Of a stretch of DNA of 64,000 nt, positions 46,986 through 59,739 are shown one piece after another. Position 1 is the stretch's first letter, and every line of letters starts with the position of its first letter. The stretch covers positions 2,724,503 through 2,788,502 of the forward strand of contig GG704596.1 of NCBI GenBank assembly GCA_000161775.1, in the 5' to 3' direction. Under the pieces are notes generated by a model. That model worked only from the letters and a program-made list of their open reading frames with translations. It was not told the origin of the DNA and made no database searches. This stretch comes from Ruegeria lacuscaerulensis ITI-1157 (GTDB lineage Bacteria > Pseudomonadota > Alphaproteobacteria > Rhodobacterales > Rhodobacteraceae). Made by a program: the position numbers and the translations under genes.

Positions 46986-48009
46986 GGCGCTTTTCTTTTT
47001 ATTGCTGGCCCCATTCGCTGTATCTGCACAAGGCTTTGCCGGTCTGGGCAGTAGCGTCGAAGGCTTTGACATCCCGCAGCCGGGCTATCGCTTCGACTTC
47101 CCGGCCGATCACGGCCCGCACCCGTCTTTCCGCATCGAATGGTGGTACCTGACCGCCAACCTGACAGGCGAGGACGGGCGGGAATACGGCATCCAATGGA
47201 CCCTGTTCCGATCAGCGCTCCGGCCGTTCGACCAGCCCGGCTGGCAGAGCCCCCAGCTGTGGATGGGCCACGCCGGGCTGACGACACCCGACACCCACTT
47301 CTTTGCCGAACGCCTGGCACGCGGAGGCATCGGGCAGGCCGGGGTCACAGCCGCGCCGTTCGAGGCCTGGATCGACGAATGGCACATGCGCGGCGACACC
47401 ATCGACGCACTGAGCCTGCGCGCCAACGGGGACGACTTCGGGTATGACCTGACCCTGACGGCGGACGGCCCCCTGGTCTTCCACGGAGACAATGGGTATT
47501 CGGTCAAATCCGCCGAGGGACAAGCCAGCTACTACTATTCCCAACCTGGATACAGGGTTTCTGGGATGCTGCACCTTCCCGACCGAAAAGTAACGGTGAG
47601 CGGCGAAGGCTGGCTGGATCGAGAGTGGTCCTCGCAACCGCTGGCCGCGGACCAGTCCGGGTGGGACTGGTTCTCGCTGACATTCGATTCGGGCGACAAG
47701 CTGATGGCGTTTCGTCTGCGCGGCGGTCGTGGCGACTATACCTCGGCCACCTGGATCACCCCCGATGGATCCAGCCGGAGCTTGCCGGACGGATCGGTCA
47801 GCTTCACGCCGTTGCAAACAAGCCGCGTCGCCGCGCGGAATGTGCCGACCGAATGGCAAGTGACCCTTCCGGCCGAGGATCTGGACATTCGGGTCGAGGC
47901 CCAAAACGCCCAGGCCTGGATGGGCACCAGGTTCGAATACTGGGAAGGCCCCGTTACGGTCTCTGGCAGCCACGCGGGGCGCGGCTACCTGGAAATGACG
48001 GGGTACTGA
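46975..48009 (+). CDS. Lipocalin-like AttH/CrtC-family protein
   Basis: 344 residues. A signal peptide (VKALFFLLLAPFAVSAQ) precedes a double lipocalin-like fold with FRIEWWYLTANLTGEDGREY, GQASYYYSQPGYRVSG and GWLDREWSSQPLAADQSGWD. This is the AttH family, related to CrtC hydroxyneurosporene synthase; the WLDREWSS motif is characteristic. It is encoded with the ABC transporter, so it probably binds the lipid-like substrate in the periplasm. A role in carotenoid synthesis is less likely because no other carotenoid gene is near. Confidence 0.85.
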   Translation: MSVKALFFLLLAPFAVSAQGFAGLGSSVEGFDIPQPGYRFDFPADHGPHPSFRIEWWYLTANLTGEDGREYGIQWTLFRSALRPFDQPGWQSPQLWMGHAGLTTPDTHFFAERLARGGIGQAGVTAAPFEAWIDEWHMRGDTIDALSLRANGDDFGYDLTLTADGPLVFHGDNGYSVKSAEGQASYYYSQPGYRVSGMLHLPDRKVTVSGEGWLDREWSSQPLAADQSGWDWFSLTFDSGDKLMAFRLRGGRGDYTSATWITPDGSSRSLPDGSVSFTPLQTSRVAARNVPTEWQVTLPAEDLDIRVEAQNAQAWMGTRFEYWEGPVTVSGSHAGRGYLEMTGY

Positions 48010-48017
48010 ACGACGCC

Positions 48018-48449
48018 CTAGCGCACCACGTAGACGGAAACATCCGAGTGCCGTACGACACGCGCGGCGTTCGGCCCCAGCAGGTAATCCTTGAAATCCG
48101 GCTTGTGCGCGCCGATCACGATCAGATCGCTGCCGGCGCTTTGGGCGGTTTTCAGGATCTCCTGATAGGCCGTACCGGTCGCCACCACATGCCGGATCGA
48201 GGCATTGCGCTCGGCGCCCAGCACCTCTTCGCACAGGGCGACCAGCTGATCATGGGCCTCTTGCGTGGCTTTTTCGTGGAAATCGGGTTTGAAGAAACCC
48301 GAGACCCAGCTTTCGCCGAAATCCGGCAGCACGGTCACCACGTCCAGTTGCGCTCCGTCCAGATCGGCCAGTTTGGCCGCCTCTCTCAGAACCGGGGCGT
48401 CGATCTTGCCGTTGCTGATGTCAACGGCGCACAGAACCGATTTGCTCAT
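48018..48449 (-). CDS. Universal stress protein (TeaD-like)
   Basis: 143 residues of the UspA fold. It begins KSVLCAVDISNGKIDAPVL and has the ATP-binding signature IVIGAHKPDFKDYLLGPNAA followed by VVRHSDVSVYVV. Its ATG overlaps the TRAP permease stop by four bases (ATGA). In the ectoine transporter TeaABC, the UspA-like TeaD controls TRAP activity; the same coupling is likely here. Confidence 0.9.
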   Translation of the reverse strand: MSKSVLCAVDISNGKIDAPVLREAAKLADLDGAQLDVVTVLPDFGESWVSGFFKPDFHEKATQEAHDQLVALCEEVLGAERNASIRHVVATGTAYQEILKTAQSAGSDLIVIGAHKPDFKDYLLGPNAARVVRHSDVSVYVVR

Positions 48450-51058
48450 GCGGGCACCTCTTGTCTGGCGGCACGGCCGCGTTGCAGGAAGGCAATCAAC
48501 CCCAGCAGCAGCATGGCCGGGATGTAGATCAGCTGTTTCGGCGGCTGGCTGACCGGCAGATCAGCGGATGCGATGCGCACCGGCTCGTCGCCGTAATAGT
48601 CGAAATTGGTCAGACTGTCGGCGATGGGCGCGCCGAACATCGGTTCGTCCATCTTGACCAGACCGTCCTCTTCGATCAGCAAAAAGCCCATGGCCTCGAC
48701 CCGCGCCGCGCCATCAGGTTCGGACCCGACGGTGACGACGACCGTGGTCTCGGTCATGTTGCCGGTGTCGAAATCCGGCCCGCTGACCACCACGCGCATT
48801 TCGGTGCCCGGCTCGGCTTCGCCCACGGCCTGCACGAACCCGGCCGGCTCGACCTCGAGATGCGACGGCGAGATCCGGTCCATGAAGAAATCCGGGCGGA
48901 ACAGAGCGAAGGCGATCGCGACCAGAGCGACGCTTTCATAGATGCGGCTGCGGGTCAGGAAATACCCCATCGTGCCGGCCGTGAACACGAGGATCGCGAT
49001 CGTGGCGAATATGGCCACAAGAATCCCCTCGACCCAGGTGACATCGATCAGCAGCAGGTCGGTGTTGAAGATGAACACGAAAGGCAGCGCCACGGTGCGC
49101 AGGCTGTAGAAGAAGGCGGTGAAGCCGGTCTTGATCGCATCACCGCCCGAAACGGCGGCGGCGGCAAAACTGGCCAGACCCACAGGAGGCGTCACGTCGG
49201 CCATGATGCCGAAGTAGAACACGAACAGATGCACCGCGATCAGCGGCACGATCAGGCCGCTTTGCGCGCCCAGTTCCACCACGACCCCCGCCATCAACGA
49301 GCTGACCACGATATAGTTTGCCGTGGTCGGCAGCCCCATGCCCAGGATCAGGCTGAGCAGCCCGACCATCACCAGCATCAGGATCAGGTTGCCGCCGGAC
49401 AGGAACTCGACCAGATCGGCCATCACCTGCCCCACGCCGGTCAGGGTCACGGTGCCGACGATGACGCCGGCGGTGGCCGTGGCCAGCGCAATGCCGATCA
49501 TGTTGCGCGCGCCGTCGATCAGGCCCTGCCACAGATCAGCAACCCCATCGACAAAAGCATTCGCCAGATCGCTTTGCCCGCGGAAGATCGACTTGAGCGG
49601 TTTCTGCGTCAGCAGGATCACGAACAGAAGCGCCGTCGCCCAGAAGGCCGACAGACCCGGCGATTTCTGTTCGATCATCAGGAAGTAGACCAGAACGATG
49701 ATCGGCAGCAGGTAATGCAGGCCGGCCTTGTAGATCTCGGAGATCACCGGGAGCTTCACTTCGGTCGCGTTCGGATCGTCGGGCTCAAGGTCAGGCACCT
49801 GCGCGGCCAGATAGACCAAGGCCACATAGATCGCGCAGACGATCAGGCTGAGGATCAGCCCCGCGCTGGAGGGCGCCCACGCGGTCACCATCTCGACCGG
49901 GTATTGCGAGCCATAACACAGCCCCGCAAACACCAGGAAGAACATCAGCATCCCTACGACCGTACGCGCCAGATGCACGTCGCGGTCGCCCAGGGTGGGC
50001 ATGTTCCGTTTCACGGCCTCGAGATGCACGATGTAGACCAGCGCGATGTAGGAAATCGCCGCCGGCAGGAAGGCGTGGGTGATGACCTCGACATACGAGA
50101 TGCCCACATATTCCACCATCAGGAAGGCGGCCGCGCCCATCACGGGCGGCATGATCTGGCCGTTGACCGAACTTGCAACCTCGACCGAGCCGGCCTGTTC
50201 GCTGGAAAAGCCCACGCGCTTCATCAGCGGGATGGTAAAGGTGCCGGTGGTGACGACGTTGGCGATCGACGACCCCGAAATCAGACCGGTTGCGGCCGAG
50301 CCGACGACGGCGGCCTTGGCCGGCCCTCCGCGCAGGTGGCCCAACGCGCCAAACGCCATCTTGATGAAGTAATTCCCTGCCCCGGCCTTATCCAGCAACG
50401 CGCCGAACAGAACGAACAGGAACACGAATTTGGTCGAAACTCCCAAGGCGATGCCGAACACGCCCTCGGACGTGATCCACATGTGGCTCATGGCCTTTTT
50501 CAGGCTGGCGCCCTTCCAGCGGATCACCTCGGGCACCCATTCGGACGAGCCGAAGAACACATAGGCCAAGAAGATCGTCGCAATGATCGCCATGGCCGGG
50601 CCAAGCGCGCGGCGCGCGGCCTCGAACAGCAGGATCAAGCCCCCAAGGGCGACCCATTTGTCCAAGTCATCCGCCAGGCCGCCGGCATTCACGATCTTGT
50701 CGTAGAAGAAATATCCATACAGCGCCACGCCGGCGCCCAGAACGCCCATGATCCAGTCCTGGATCGGAATGTAGTTGCGCGGGCTGGATTTCAGTGCGGG
50801 ATAGGCCGCAAAAGCCAGAAACAGCGCGAAGGCCAGGTGGAACTGACGCGAATTGTTTACGATGCTGCCGGGCAGGATCACGTTCGACAGGGGTGAGGCC
50901 AGAACGACCTGGAAGATCGACCAGATCGCCGCGACGATGGCGAGAAACAGCCCGACATTGCCCGCCGGATCGCGCGCACCCGCATCCGAGGATGCGACCA
51001 GTTCCTGCAGTTCTTCTTCGGATAGCGGACGATTGCCCTGAGGGTCAGCGCTCATCAA
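48446..51058 (-). CDS. TRAP transporter fused permease (4TM-12TM)
   Basis: 870 residues with many transmembrane segments. The small DctQ-like and large DctM-like subunits are in one chain, as normal for TAXI systems. The DctM region includes GSAATGLISGSSIANVVTTG and LILGMGLPTTANYIVVSSLM. It imports a solute using the Na+ gradient with the TAXI binding protein. The start MMSADPQGNRPLSEEELQEL is cytoplasmic. A hairpin terminator lies between the TAXI gene and this gene. Confidence 0.93.
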   Translation of the reverse strand: MMSADPQGNRPLSEEELQELVASSDAGARDPAGNVGLFLAIVAAIWSIFQVVLASPLSNVILPGSIVNNSRQFHLAFALFLAFAAYPALKSSPRNYIPIQDWIMGVLGAGVALYGYFFYDKIVNAGGLADDLDKWVALGGLILLFEAARRALGPAMAIIATIFLAYVFFGSSEWVPEVIRWKGASLKKAMSHMWITSEGVFGIALGVSTKFVFLFVLFGALLDKAGAGNYFIKMAFGALGHLRGGPAKAAVVGSAATGLISGSSIANVVTTGTFTIPLMKRVGFSSEQAGSVEVASSVNGQIMPPVMGAAAFLMVEYVGISYVEVITHAFLPAAISYIALVYIVHLEAVKRNMPTLGDRDVHLARTVVGMLMFFLVFAGLCYGSQYPVEMVTAWAPSSAGLILSLIVCAIYVALVYLAAQVPDLEPDDPNATEVKLPVISEIYKAGLHYLLPIIVLVYFLMIEQKSPGLSAFWATALLFVILLTQKPLKSIFRGQSDLANAFVDGVADLWQGLIDGARNMIGIALATATAGVIVGTVTLTGVGQVMADLVEFLSGGNLILMLVMVGLLSLILGMGLPTTANYIVVSSLMAGVVVELGAQSGLIVPLIAVHLFVFYFGIMADVTPPVGLASFAAAAVSGGDAIKTGFTAFFYSLRTVALPFVFIFNTDLLLIDVTWVEGILVAIFATIAILVFTAGTMGYFLTRSRIYESVALVAIAFALFRPDFFMDRISPSHLEVEPAGFVQAVGEAEPGTEMRVVVSGPDFDTGNMTETTVVVTVGSEPDGAARVEAMGFLLIEEDGLVKMDEPMFGAPIADSLTNFDYYGDEPVRIASADLPVSQPPKQLIYIPAMLLLGLIAFLQRGRAARQEVPA

Positions 51059-51120
51059 AAATCTCCCGTCCCGCGGCCGGTTCGTGGCCTGCTTGGTTAT
51101 TTGTCCGGCCTCCCGCCGGT

Positions 51121-51148
51121 GTAAAACGAGGCGCCGTTGGGCGCCTCG
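51121..51148 (-). terminator. Hairpin between the TAXI and permease genes
   Basis: CGAGGCGCC/GGCGCCTCG is a 9-bp stem with a GTTG loop followed on the minus strand by TTTT. It sits between the binding-protein gene and the permease gene and may act as a partial terminator giving more binding protein than permease. Confidence 0.6.
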
Positions 51149-51169
51149 CGGTCTTTGGTCAAAGCCGGA

Positions 51170-52138
51170 TTACTGGATCCAGCCCTTTTCGCGATAGTAT
51201 TTCTCGGCGCCCGGGTGCAGCGGAGCGGACAGGCCGTCCTTGATCATTTCCTCGGGCTTGAGGTTGGCGAAGGCCGGGTGCAGCTTTTTGAAGTCTTCGA
51301 AGTTCTCGAAAACCGAGCTGACGACGGCATAGACCGCATCTTCCGACACATCGGCCGAGGTCACGAAGGTCGCGCCTACACCAAAGGTCTGCACGTCCTC
51401 GTCGGTGCCGCGATACATGCCGCCGGGGATGGTGGCCTTGCGGTAGAACGAATTCTCCTCGACCAGCTTGTCGACCACCGGGCCGGTCACGTTGACCAGA
51501 ACGGAATCACATGCGGTGGTGGCTTCCTGGATCGACCCCGAGGGGTGGCCGACGGTGTAGACCATCGCGTCGATCTGGTTGTCGCACAAGGCGGCCGACT
51601 GTTCGGCGGCCTTCAGCTCGGCGGCCAGTTCGAAGTCATCCGCGGTCCAGCCCAGGGCTTCCATCAGCACTTCCATGGTGCCGCGCTGACCGGAACCGGG
51701 GTTGCCGATATTCACGCGCTTGCCCTTCAGGTCTTCGAAGTTCTTGATGCCGGAATCGGCGCGGGCCACCACGGTGAACGGCTCGGGGTGAACCGAGAAT
51801 ACGGCACGCAGCTTTTCGAACGGACCGGCGTCTTCGAATTTCGACGTGCCGTTATAGGCGTGGTACTGCCAGTCGGACTGGGCAACACCGAATTCCAGCT
51901 CGCCTTCGCGGATGGTGTTGATGTTGTAGACGGATCCGCCGGTCGATTCGACCGAGCAACGCACGCCATGTTCCTTGCGGCCTTTATTCACCAGACGGCA
52001 GATCGCGCCACCGGTCGGGTAATACACGCCGGTCACGCCGCCGGTGCCGATGGTGATGAACTCTTCGGCATAAGCTGCCGGAGCCATCAAGGCGGCGGTG
52101 ACGATCGCCCCCAGGCTGAGCTTGCTTTTCTTGATCAT
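51170..52138 (-). CDS. TAXI-family TRAP transporter solute-binding protein
   Basis: 322 residues. A signal peptide ([23 protein letters not shown]) is followed by the TAXI signature [20 protein letters not shown] and [20 protein letters not shown]. It captures a solute in the periplasm for the fused permease; TAXI substrates are often glutamate or 2-oxoglutarate-like but cannot be read here. It is the first gene of a three-gene operon (TAXI, permease, Usp). Confidence 0.93.
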   Translation of the reverse strand: MIKKSKLSLGAIVTAALMAPAAYAEEFITIGTGGVTGVYYPTGGAICRLVNKGRKEHGVRCSVESTGGSVYNINTIREGELEFGVAQSDWQYHAYNGTSKFEDAGPFEKLRAVFSVHPEPFTVVARADSGIKNFEDLKGKRVNIGNPGSGQRGTMEVLMEALGWTADDFELAAELKAAEQSAALCDNQIDAMVYTVGHPSGSIQEATTACDSVLVNVTGPVVDKLVEENSFYRKATIPGGMYRGTDEDVQTFGVGATFVTSADVSEDAVYAVVSSVFENFEDFKKLHPAFANLKPEEMIKDGLSAPLHPGAEKYYREKGWIQ

Positions 52139-52609
52139 TTAAGAACTCCCAACATTTTTTTTGTGGACGGAAGAAAGGCCCAAAGGCCCCGTCTCCGGGG
52201 AACGAGCGGATATGACAATCCTACCCGTCATGCAACGGATGCAACCGTCTGTTTTCCCAAAATCTCCCAACAGGTCGAGGTTTGTTCTCTGCGCCACAGT
52301 TGTCAAGGCTCATGCCGCCGAGGCACATGGCAAGACGCGAATTTGACAAGAAACTTGGGAATTTCCCCATATTTTGCATCGCTCCGACCGATCCGGCCCA
52401 CCCAAGCAGGCATGGAACTGTCCCACCATCCCCCAACCATGATCTCTGACTTGGTTCGGAGTTGATCGTTGACAGAGACCCAGTGATAAACTGCGCAGTC
52501 CCATGGATAGTCGGACAGTGCATTACTATCAGGAACCAATTTCAAAAAGCGAGAACAGTGCTCTCAAATCCCGCAAAGAACCGGCCACCGGGACATGCGG
52601 TCTTCCTTG
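52139..52609. other. Gene-free region upstream of the TAXI gene
   Basis: No supported gene on either strand. It should hold the promoter of the TRAP operon: TTGACA on the minus strand (52306-52301) is a good -35 but no convincing -10 is found at 17 bases. The right end is the strong terminator of the 40-aa peptide transcript. Confidence 0.4.
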
Positions 52610-52649
52610 AAAAAAAAACCGCCGCTCCTTCCGGGCGAAAGGGCGGCGG
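52610..52649 (-). terminator. Strong Rho-independent terminator downstream of the 40-aa gene
   Basis: CCGCCGC/GCGGCGG (7 bp) continues after a one-base bulge into CCTT/AAGG, followed by nine T residues on the minus strand. It ends the transcript of the 40-aa gene about 150 bases past its stop. Confidence 0.85.
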
Positions 52650-52795
52650 CAGTCATGCGTGTCTCGTGTGGGGTCCGGTTTCCGCGCGGGGCCGAGGCAC
52701 GGCCCCTTCAAGGGGTTTGGGACAGGCAGGTCACCCTTGACTGAGATGGGGATGACAGCGCGGTCTTGTCGGCACGAGATCGCAGGCAGAACGGG
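52650..52795 (-). other. Structured 3' untranslated region or small-RNA candidate
   Basis: This 146-base stretch lies between the stop of the 40-aa gene and the strong terminator on the same strand. It holds further stable hairpins (GGGGCCG/CGGCCCC and CCCCTT/AAGGGG). It has no coding frame with an RBS. A processed 3'-UTR RNA is possible; no known RNA family was recognised. Confidence 0.35.
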
Positions 52796-52918
52796 TTAGA
52801 AACCAACAGGAAGATGCAACGCCACCATCAGCATCACGATCAATGACGCCGCGCCGGCTGCATCCTGCAGCAGCGTGGTCTGCGAACGGCTGATTGCGGT
52901 CTTGATCTGGGTCAGCAT
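52796..52918 (-). CDS. 40-aa single-span membrane peptide, SOS-controlled
   Basis: A previously uncalled short gene. The ATG at 52918 is preceded by GGAGGAGCCGCC, a near-perfect RBS, and the frame ends at TAA after 40 codons. The peptide starts MLTQIKTAISRSQTTLLQDA and ends in a hydrophobic stretch SLIVMLMVALHLPVGF, so it should insert once in the inner membrane with a short basic cytoplasmic N terminus. A perfect LexA site lies 70 bases upstream and a near-perfect one closer in. Caulobacter SidA is a 29-residue SOS-induced inner-membrane inhibitor of division; size, topology and control are the same type here, although the sequences need not be related. Other roseobacters appear to carry similar short frames; that is from memory, not searched. 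Confidence 0.8.
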   Translation of the reverse strand: MLTQIKTAISRSQTTLLQDAAGAASLIVMLMVALHLPVGF

Positions 52919-52949
52919 GGCGGCTCCTCCGGTCGGGCTTTAAACCTTT

Positions 52950-52964
52950 GTTGACCTTTTGTTC
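52950..52964 (-). promoter_or_regulatory. Second, near-consensus LexA site
   Basis: GTTG-N7-GTTC on the plus strand, one mismatch from GTTC-N7-GTTC. It lies 32-46 bases upstream of the 40-aa gene start and so near the likely transcription start. Confidence 0.5.
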
Positions 52965-52987
52965 TCATATTTCCCCGAGTCGGTAAA

Positions 52988-53002
52988 GAACTTTTTAAGA
53001 AC
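52988..53002 (-). promoter_or_regulatory. LexA (SOS) operator of the 40-aa gene
   Basis: GAACTTTTTAAGAAC is a perfect GAAC-N7-GAAC (GTTC-N7-GTTC on the other strand). A third GAAC follows six bases later (53009-53012). It lies 70-84 bases upstream of the 40-aa start and just after the recG stop, with no other gene start that it could serve on the minus strand. Confidence 0.82.
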
Positions 53003-53030
53003 ATTTGTGAACTTTTGAGGGTCTAGGGTC

Positions 53031-57367
<4,337 letters not shown>

Positions 57368-58084
57368 TCAGGCGCCGACAGCCAAACGATTGTCGTCAAC
57401 ACTGTCGCCCTGCGGATCGCGGAGAACATATCCGCGGCCCCAAACAGTCTCGATGTAGTTCTCGCCGCCCGTTGCGTTGCTGAGCTTCTTGCGCAGTTTG
57501 CAGATGAATACATCAATGATTTTCAGTTCGGGTTCGTCCATGCCGCCATAGAGATGGTTGAGGAACATCTCCTTGGTCAGTGTCGTCCCCTTGCGCAAGC
57601 TCAGAAGTTCCAGCATCTGGTATTCCTTGCCGGTCAGGTGCACAGATTTCCCGTCAACCTCTACGGTCTTTGCGTCCAGGTTCACGGCAATGCGGCCCGT
57701 ACGGATGATCGATTGCGAATGGCCTTTCGACCGGCGGATGATGGCGTGAATCCGCGCTACCAATTCCTCGCGGTGAAAGGGCTTGGTCAGGTAGTCATCA
57801 GCGCCGAACCCGAACCCCTTGATCTTGCTTTCGGTATCATCCGCCCCCGACAGGATCAGGATCGGCGTTTCGACCCGGGCGATGCGCAACTGGCGAAGCA
57901 CTTCATGACCATTCATGTCCGGCAGGTTCAGATCCAGAAGGATCAGATCATAGTCATACAGTTTCGCCAGATCGATCCCTTCTTCACCCAGATCCGTCGC
58001 ATAGACGTTCAGGTTGGCGTGTGTCAGCATCAGTTCGATGCTTTTCGACGTTGTGGGATCATCCTCGACAAGAAGTATGCGCAT
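57368..58084 (-). CDS. ctrA: CtrA cell-cycle response regulator
   Basis: 238 residues. The receiver starts [20 protein letters not shown] with phospho-Asp51 in [20 protein letters not shown] and Lys in [20 protein letters not shown]. The OmpR-type winged helix domain includes [20 protein letters not shown] and [20 protein letters not shown], diagnostic of CtrA. It is phosphorylated through CckA and ChpT and binds TTAA-N7-TTAA. A matching site lies about 60 bases upstream, so autoregulation is likely. The inhibitor gene sciP precedes it. Confidence 0.97.
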   Translation of the reverse strand: MRILLVEDDPTTSKSIELMLTHANLNVYATDLGEEGIDLAKLYDYDLILLDLNLPDMNGHEVLRQLRIARVETPILILSGADDTESKIKGFGFGADDYLTKPFHREELVARIHAIIRRSKGHSQSIIRTGRIAVNLDAKTVEVDGKSVHLTGKEYQMLELLSLRKGTTLTKEMFLNHLYGGMDEPELKIIDVFICKLRKKLSNATGGENYIETVWGRGYVLRDPQGDSVDDNRLAVGA

Positions 58085-58139
58085 TCTGCTGCTCCAGTTC
58101 AGGTCAGTTCATTCCGGTTCGATCCGAGCCTGACCACAA

Positions 58140-58158
58140 ATGGTTAATCTGACGTTAC
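58140..58158 (-). promoter_or_regulatory. CtrA-binding site upstream of ctrA
   Basis: On the minus strand GTAA-N7-TTAACCAT, one mismatch from TTAA-N7-TTAA and containing the TTAACCAT half-site known in other alphaproteobacteria. It lies about 56-74 bases upstream of the ctrA start, in the gap between sciP and ctrA. Confidence 0.6.
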
Positions 58159-58169
58159 CGTTGATTCAT

Positions 58170-58463
58170 TTATTCGTTTTCTCCTTTAGGTTGTCTATAC
58201 TTTTTTATCGCCGTCACCTTCAAAGCATCGACTCCGTGTTCGGCCACCGCGGAAACCCAGCTGTTGAACTCTTCGTCGCTCAGCCCATAGCGTTTCTTGG
58301 CCTCCGACAAGGTGATCAGGCCATACAGCACACCGCGCACCACCGTGGCCTTCCTGGAGGCGACCCACCGACTGGTATCGGGCGGTGGCAGATCGGCGCG
58401 TGACAAAACCGTTCCATCGGGCAGAGTTATCGACCGTGGTCCCTCGACTTTGTGCAAATACAT
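58170..58463 (-). CDS. sciP: SciP-like CtrA inhibitor (DUF1153)
   Basis: 97 residues. It matches DUF1153: LPPPDTSRWVASRKATVVRG then VLYGLITLSEAKKRYGLSDE and EFNSWVSAVAEHG, a helix-turn-helix-like core. In Caulobacter SciP binds the CtrA DNA-binding domain and represses CtrA targets. It lies 85 bases upstream of ctrA on the same strand with the CtrA site between them. Confidence 0.88.
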   Translation of the reverse strand: MYLHKVEGPRSITLPDGTVLSRADLPPPDTSRWVASRKATVVRGVLYGLITLSEAKKRYGLSDEEFNSWVSAVAEHGVDALKVTAIKKYRQPKGENE

Positions 58464-58593
58464 CCTGCGACCCCTTTTTTCGTGTCACAAGGCTGCCGCC
58501 AGTCTACTTAATGCAGCGTGAAACCACCCCTTGAGAGTGCGTAGAATTTTCTTATATTCTGCCGGTCTTTCTTAACCCGGACTGGAACGGATA

Positions 58594-59739
58594 ATGGCCC
58601 TCGATACCGAGCCCCCTCTGAACTCGCTTGGCTTTGCCAAACCCCCGTCGGAAACGCGGGTCGTCGTTGCCATGTCGGGTGGCGTCGACAGCTCGGTCGT
58701 GGCGGCATATCTGGCGGATCAGGGCTATGACGTGGTCGGCGTAACCCTGCAGCTTTACGACCACGGGGCGGCGCTGGCAAAGAAGGGTGCGTGCTGTGCC
58801 GGGATCGACATTCACGACGCCCGCCGCGTGGCCGAGGAGCGCGGCTTTCCGCACTACGTTCTGGATTATGAAAACATCTTCAAGGACGCCGTGATCGACG
58901 AGTTTGCCGACAGCTATCTGGCCGGCGCGACTCCGGTGCCCTGCATCCGCTGCAAAGAGCGCGTCAAGTTCAAGGACCTGCTGGAAACCGCCAAAGATCT
59001 GGAAGCCGACTGCATGGCGACCGGCCACTACATCCAGCGCAAGATGGGTCCCAATGGCCCTGAACTGCACTGCGCCGAGGATGCCAACCGAGACCAGTCC
59101 TATTTCCTGTTCTCGACCACGCCCGAGCAGCTGGAATTCCTGCGCTTCCCGCTGGGGCACCTGCCGTCCAAGGACGCGACCCGCGAGATGGCCGCGCAAT
59201 ACGGGCTGAGCGTGGCGGACAAGCCCGACAGCCAGGACATCTGCTTCGTGCCCAACGGCAACTATGCCAGCGTGATCGAGAAACTGCGCCCCGGCGCGGC
59301 CGAACCCGGCGAAATCGTTCACGCCGACGGCCGTGTTCTGGGCCAGCACGACGGCGTGATCCACTACACGATCGGCCAGCGGCGCGGCCTTGGTATCGGC
59401 GGGCTCAGTGAGCCGCTCTATGTCGTCAAGCTGGACGTGGATCGCAAGCAGGTCGTCGTCGGCCCCAAGGAACTGTTGGCCACCCGCACCATCCCCGTGC
59501 GCGAGATCAACTGGCTGGGCGACGAACCCTTCACCTCGCAAAAGGAATGGCATGTTTCGGTCAAGGTCCGCTCGACCCGCCCCCCGCGCGAGGCGATCAT
59601 CCGCCCGCTGACCGACACCACCGCCGAGGTCGAATTGCTGACCCCCGAGGAAGGTGTCTCGCCCGGGCAGGCCTGTGTGTTCTATGAAACCGGGGGCAGC
59701 CGCATCTTTGGCGGCGGCTGGATCTGGCGCGGTTACTGA
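58594..59739 (+). CDS. mnmA: tRNA-specific 2-thiouridylase MnmA
   Basis: 381 residues. The PP-loop is [20 protein letters not shown] (SGGVDSS at 28-34). The two catalytic cysteines lie in [13 protein letters not shown] and [13 protein letters not shown]. The tRNA-binding and C-terminal barrel regions follow ([20 protein letters not shown]). It thiolates U34 of tRNA for Lys, Glu and Gln. It is divergent from sciP and convergent with the CadD-like gene, overlapping it by seven bases. Confidence 0.96.
   Translation: MALDTEPPLNSLGFAKPPSETRVVVAMSGGVDSSVVAAYLADQGYDVVGVTLQLYDHGAALAKKGACCAGIDIHDARRVAEERGFPHYVLDYENIFKDAVIDEFADSYLAGATPVPCIRCKERVKFKDLLETAKDLEADCMATGHYIQRKMGPNGPELHCAEDANRDQSYFLFSTTPEQLEFLRFPLGHLPSKDATREMAAQYGLSVADKPDSQDICFVPNGNYASVIEKLRPGAAEPGEIVHADGRVLGQHDGVIHYTIGQRRGLGIGGLSEPLYVVKLDVDRKQVVVGPKELLATRTIPVREINWLGDEPFTSQKEWHVSVKVRSTRPPREAIIRPLTDTTAEVELLTPEEGVSPGQACVFYETGGSRIFGGGWIWRGY

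Noticed and set aside
46975..48009. Carotenoid 1,2-hydratase CrtC in a pigment cluster
   Set aside because: The similarity is to the AttH/CrtC fold in general; neighbours are an ABC transporter and no other carotenoid or photosynthesis gene is present.
48461..50896. 811-codon plus-strand frame over the TRAP permease
   Set aside because: Antisense shadow dominated by His, Arg, Gln and Asp.
52529..52711. 60-codon minus-strand frame over the terminator region
   Set aside because: It runs through the strong terminator hairpin and lacks an RBS; the 40-aa gene upstream explains the transcript.
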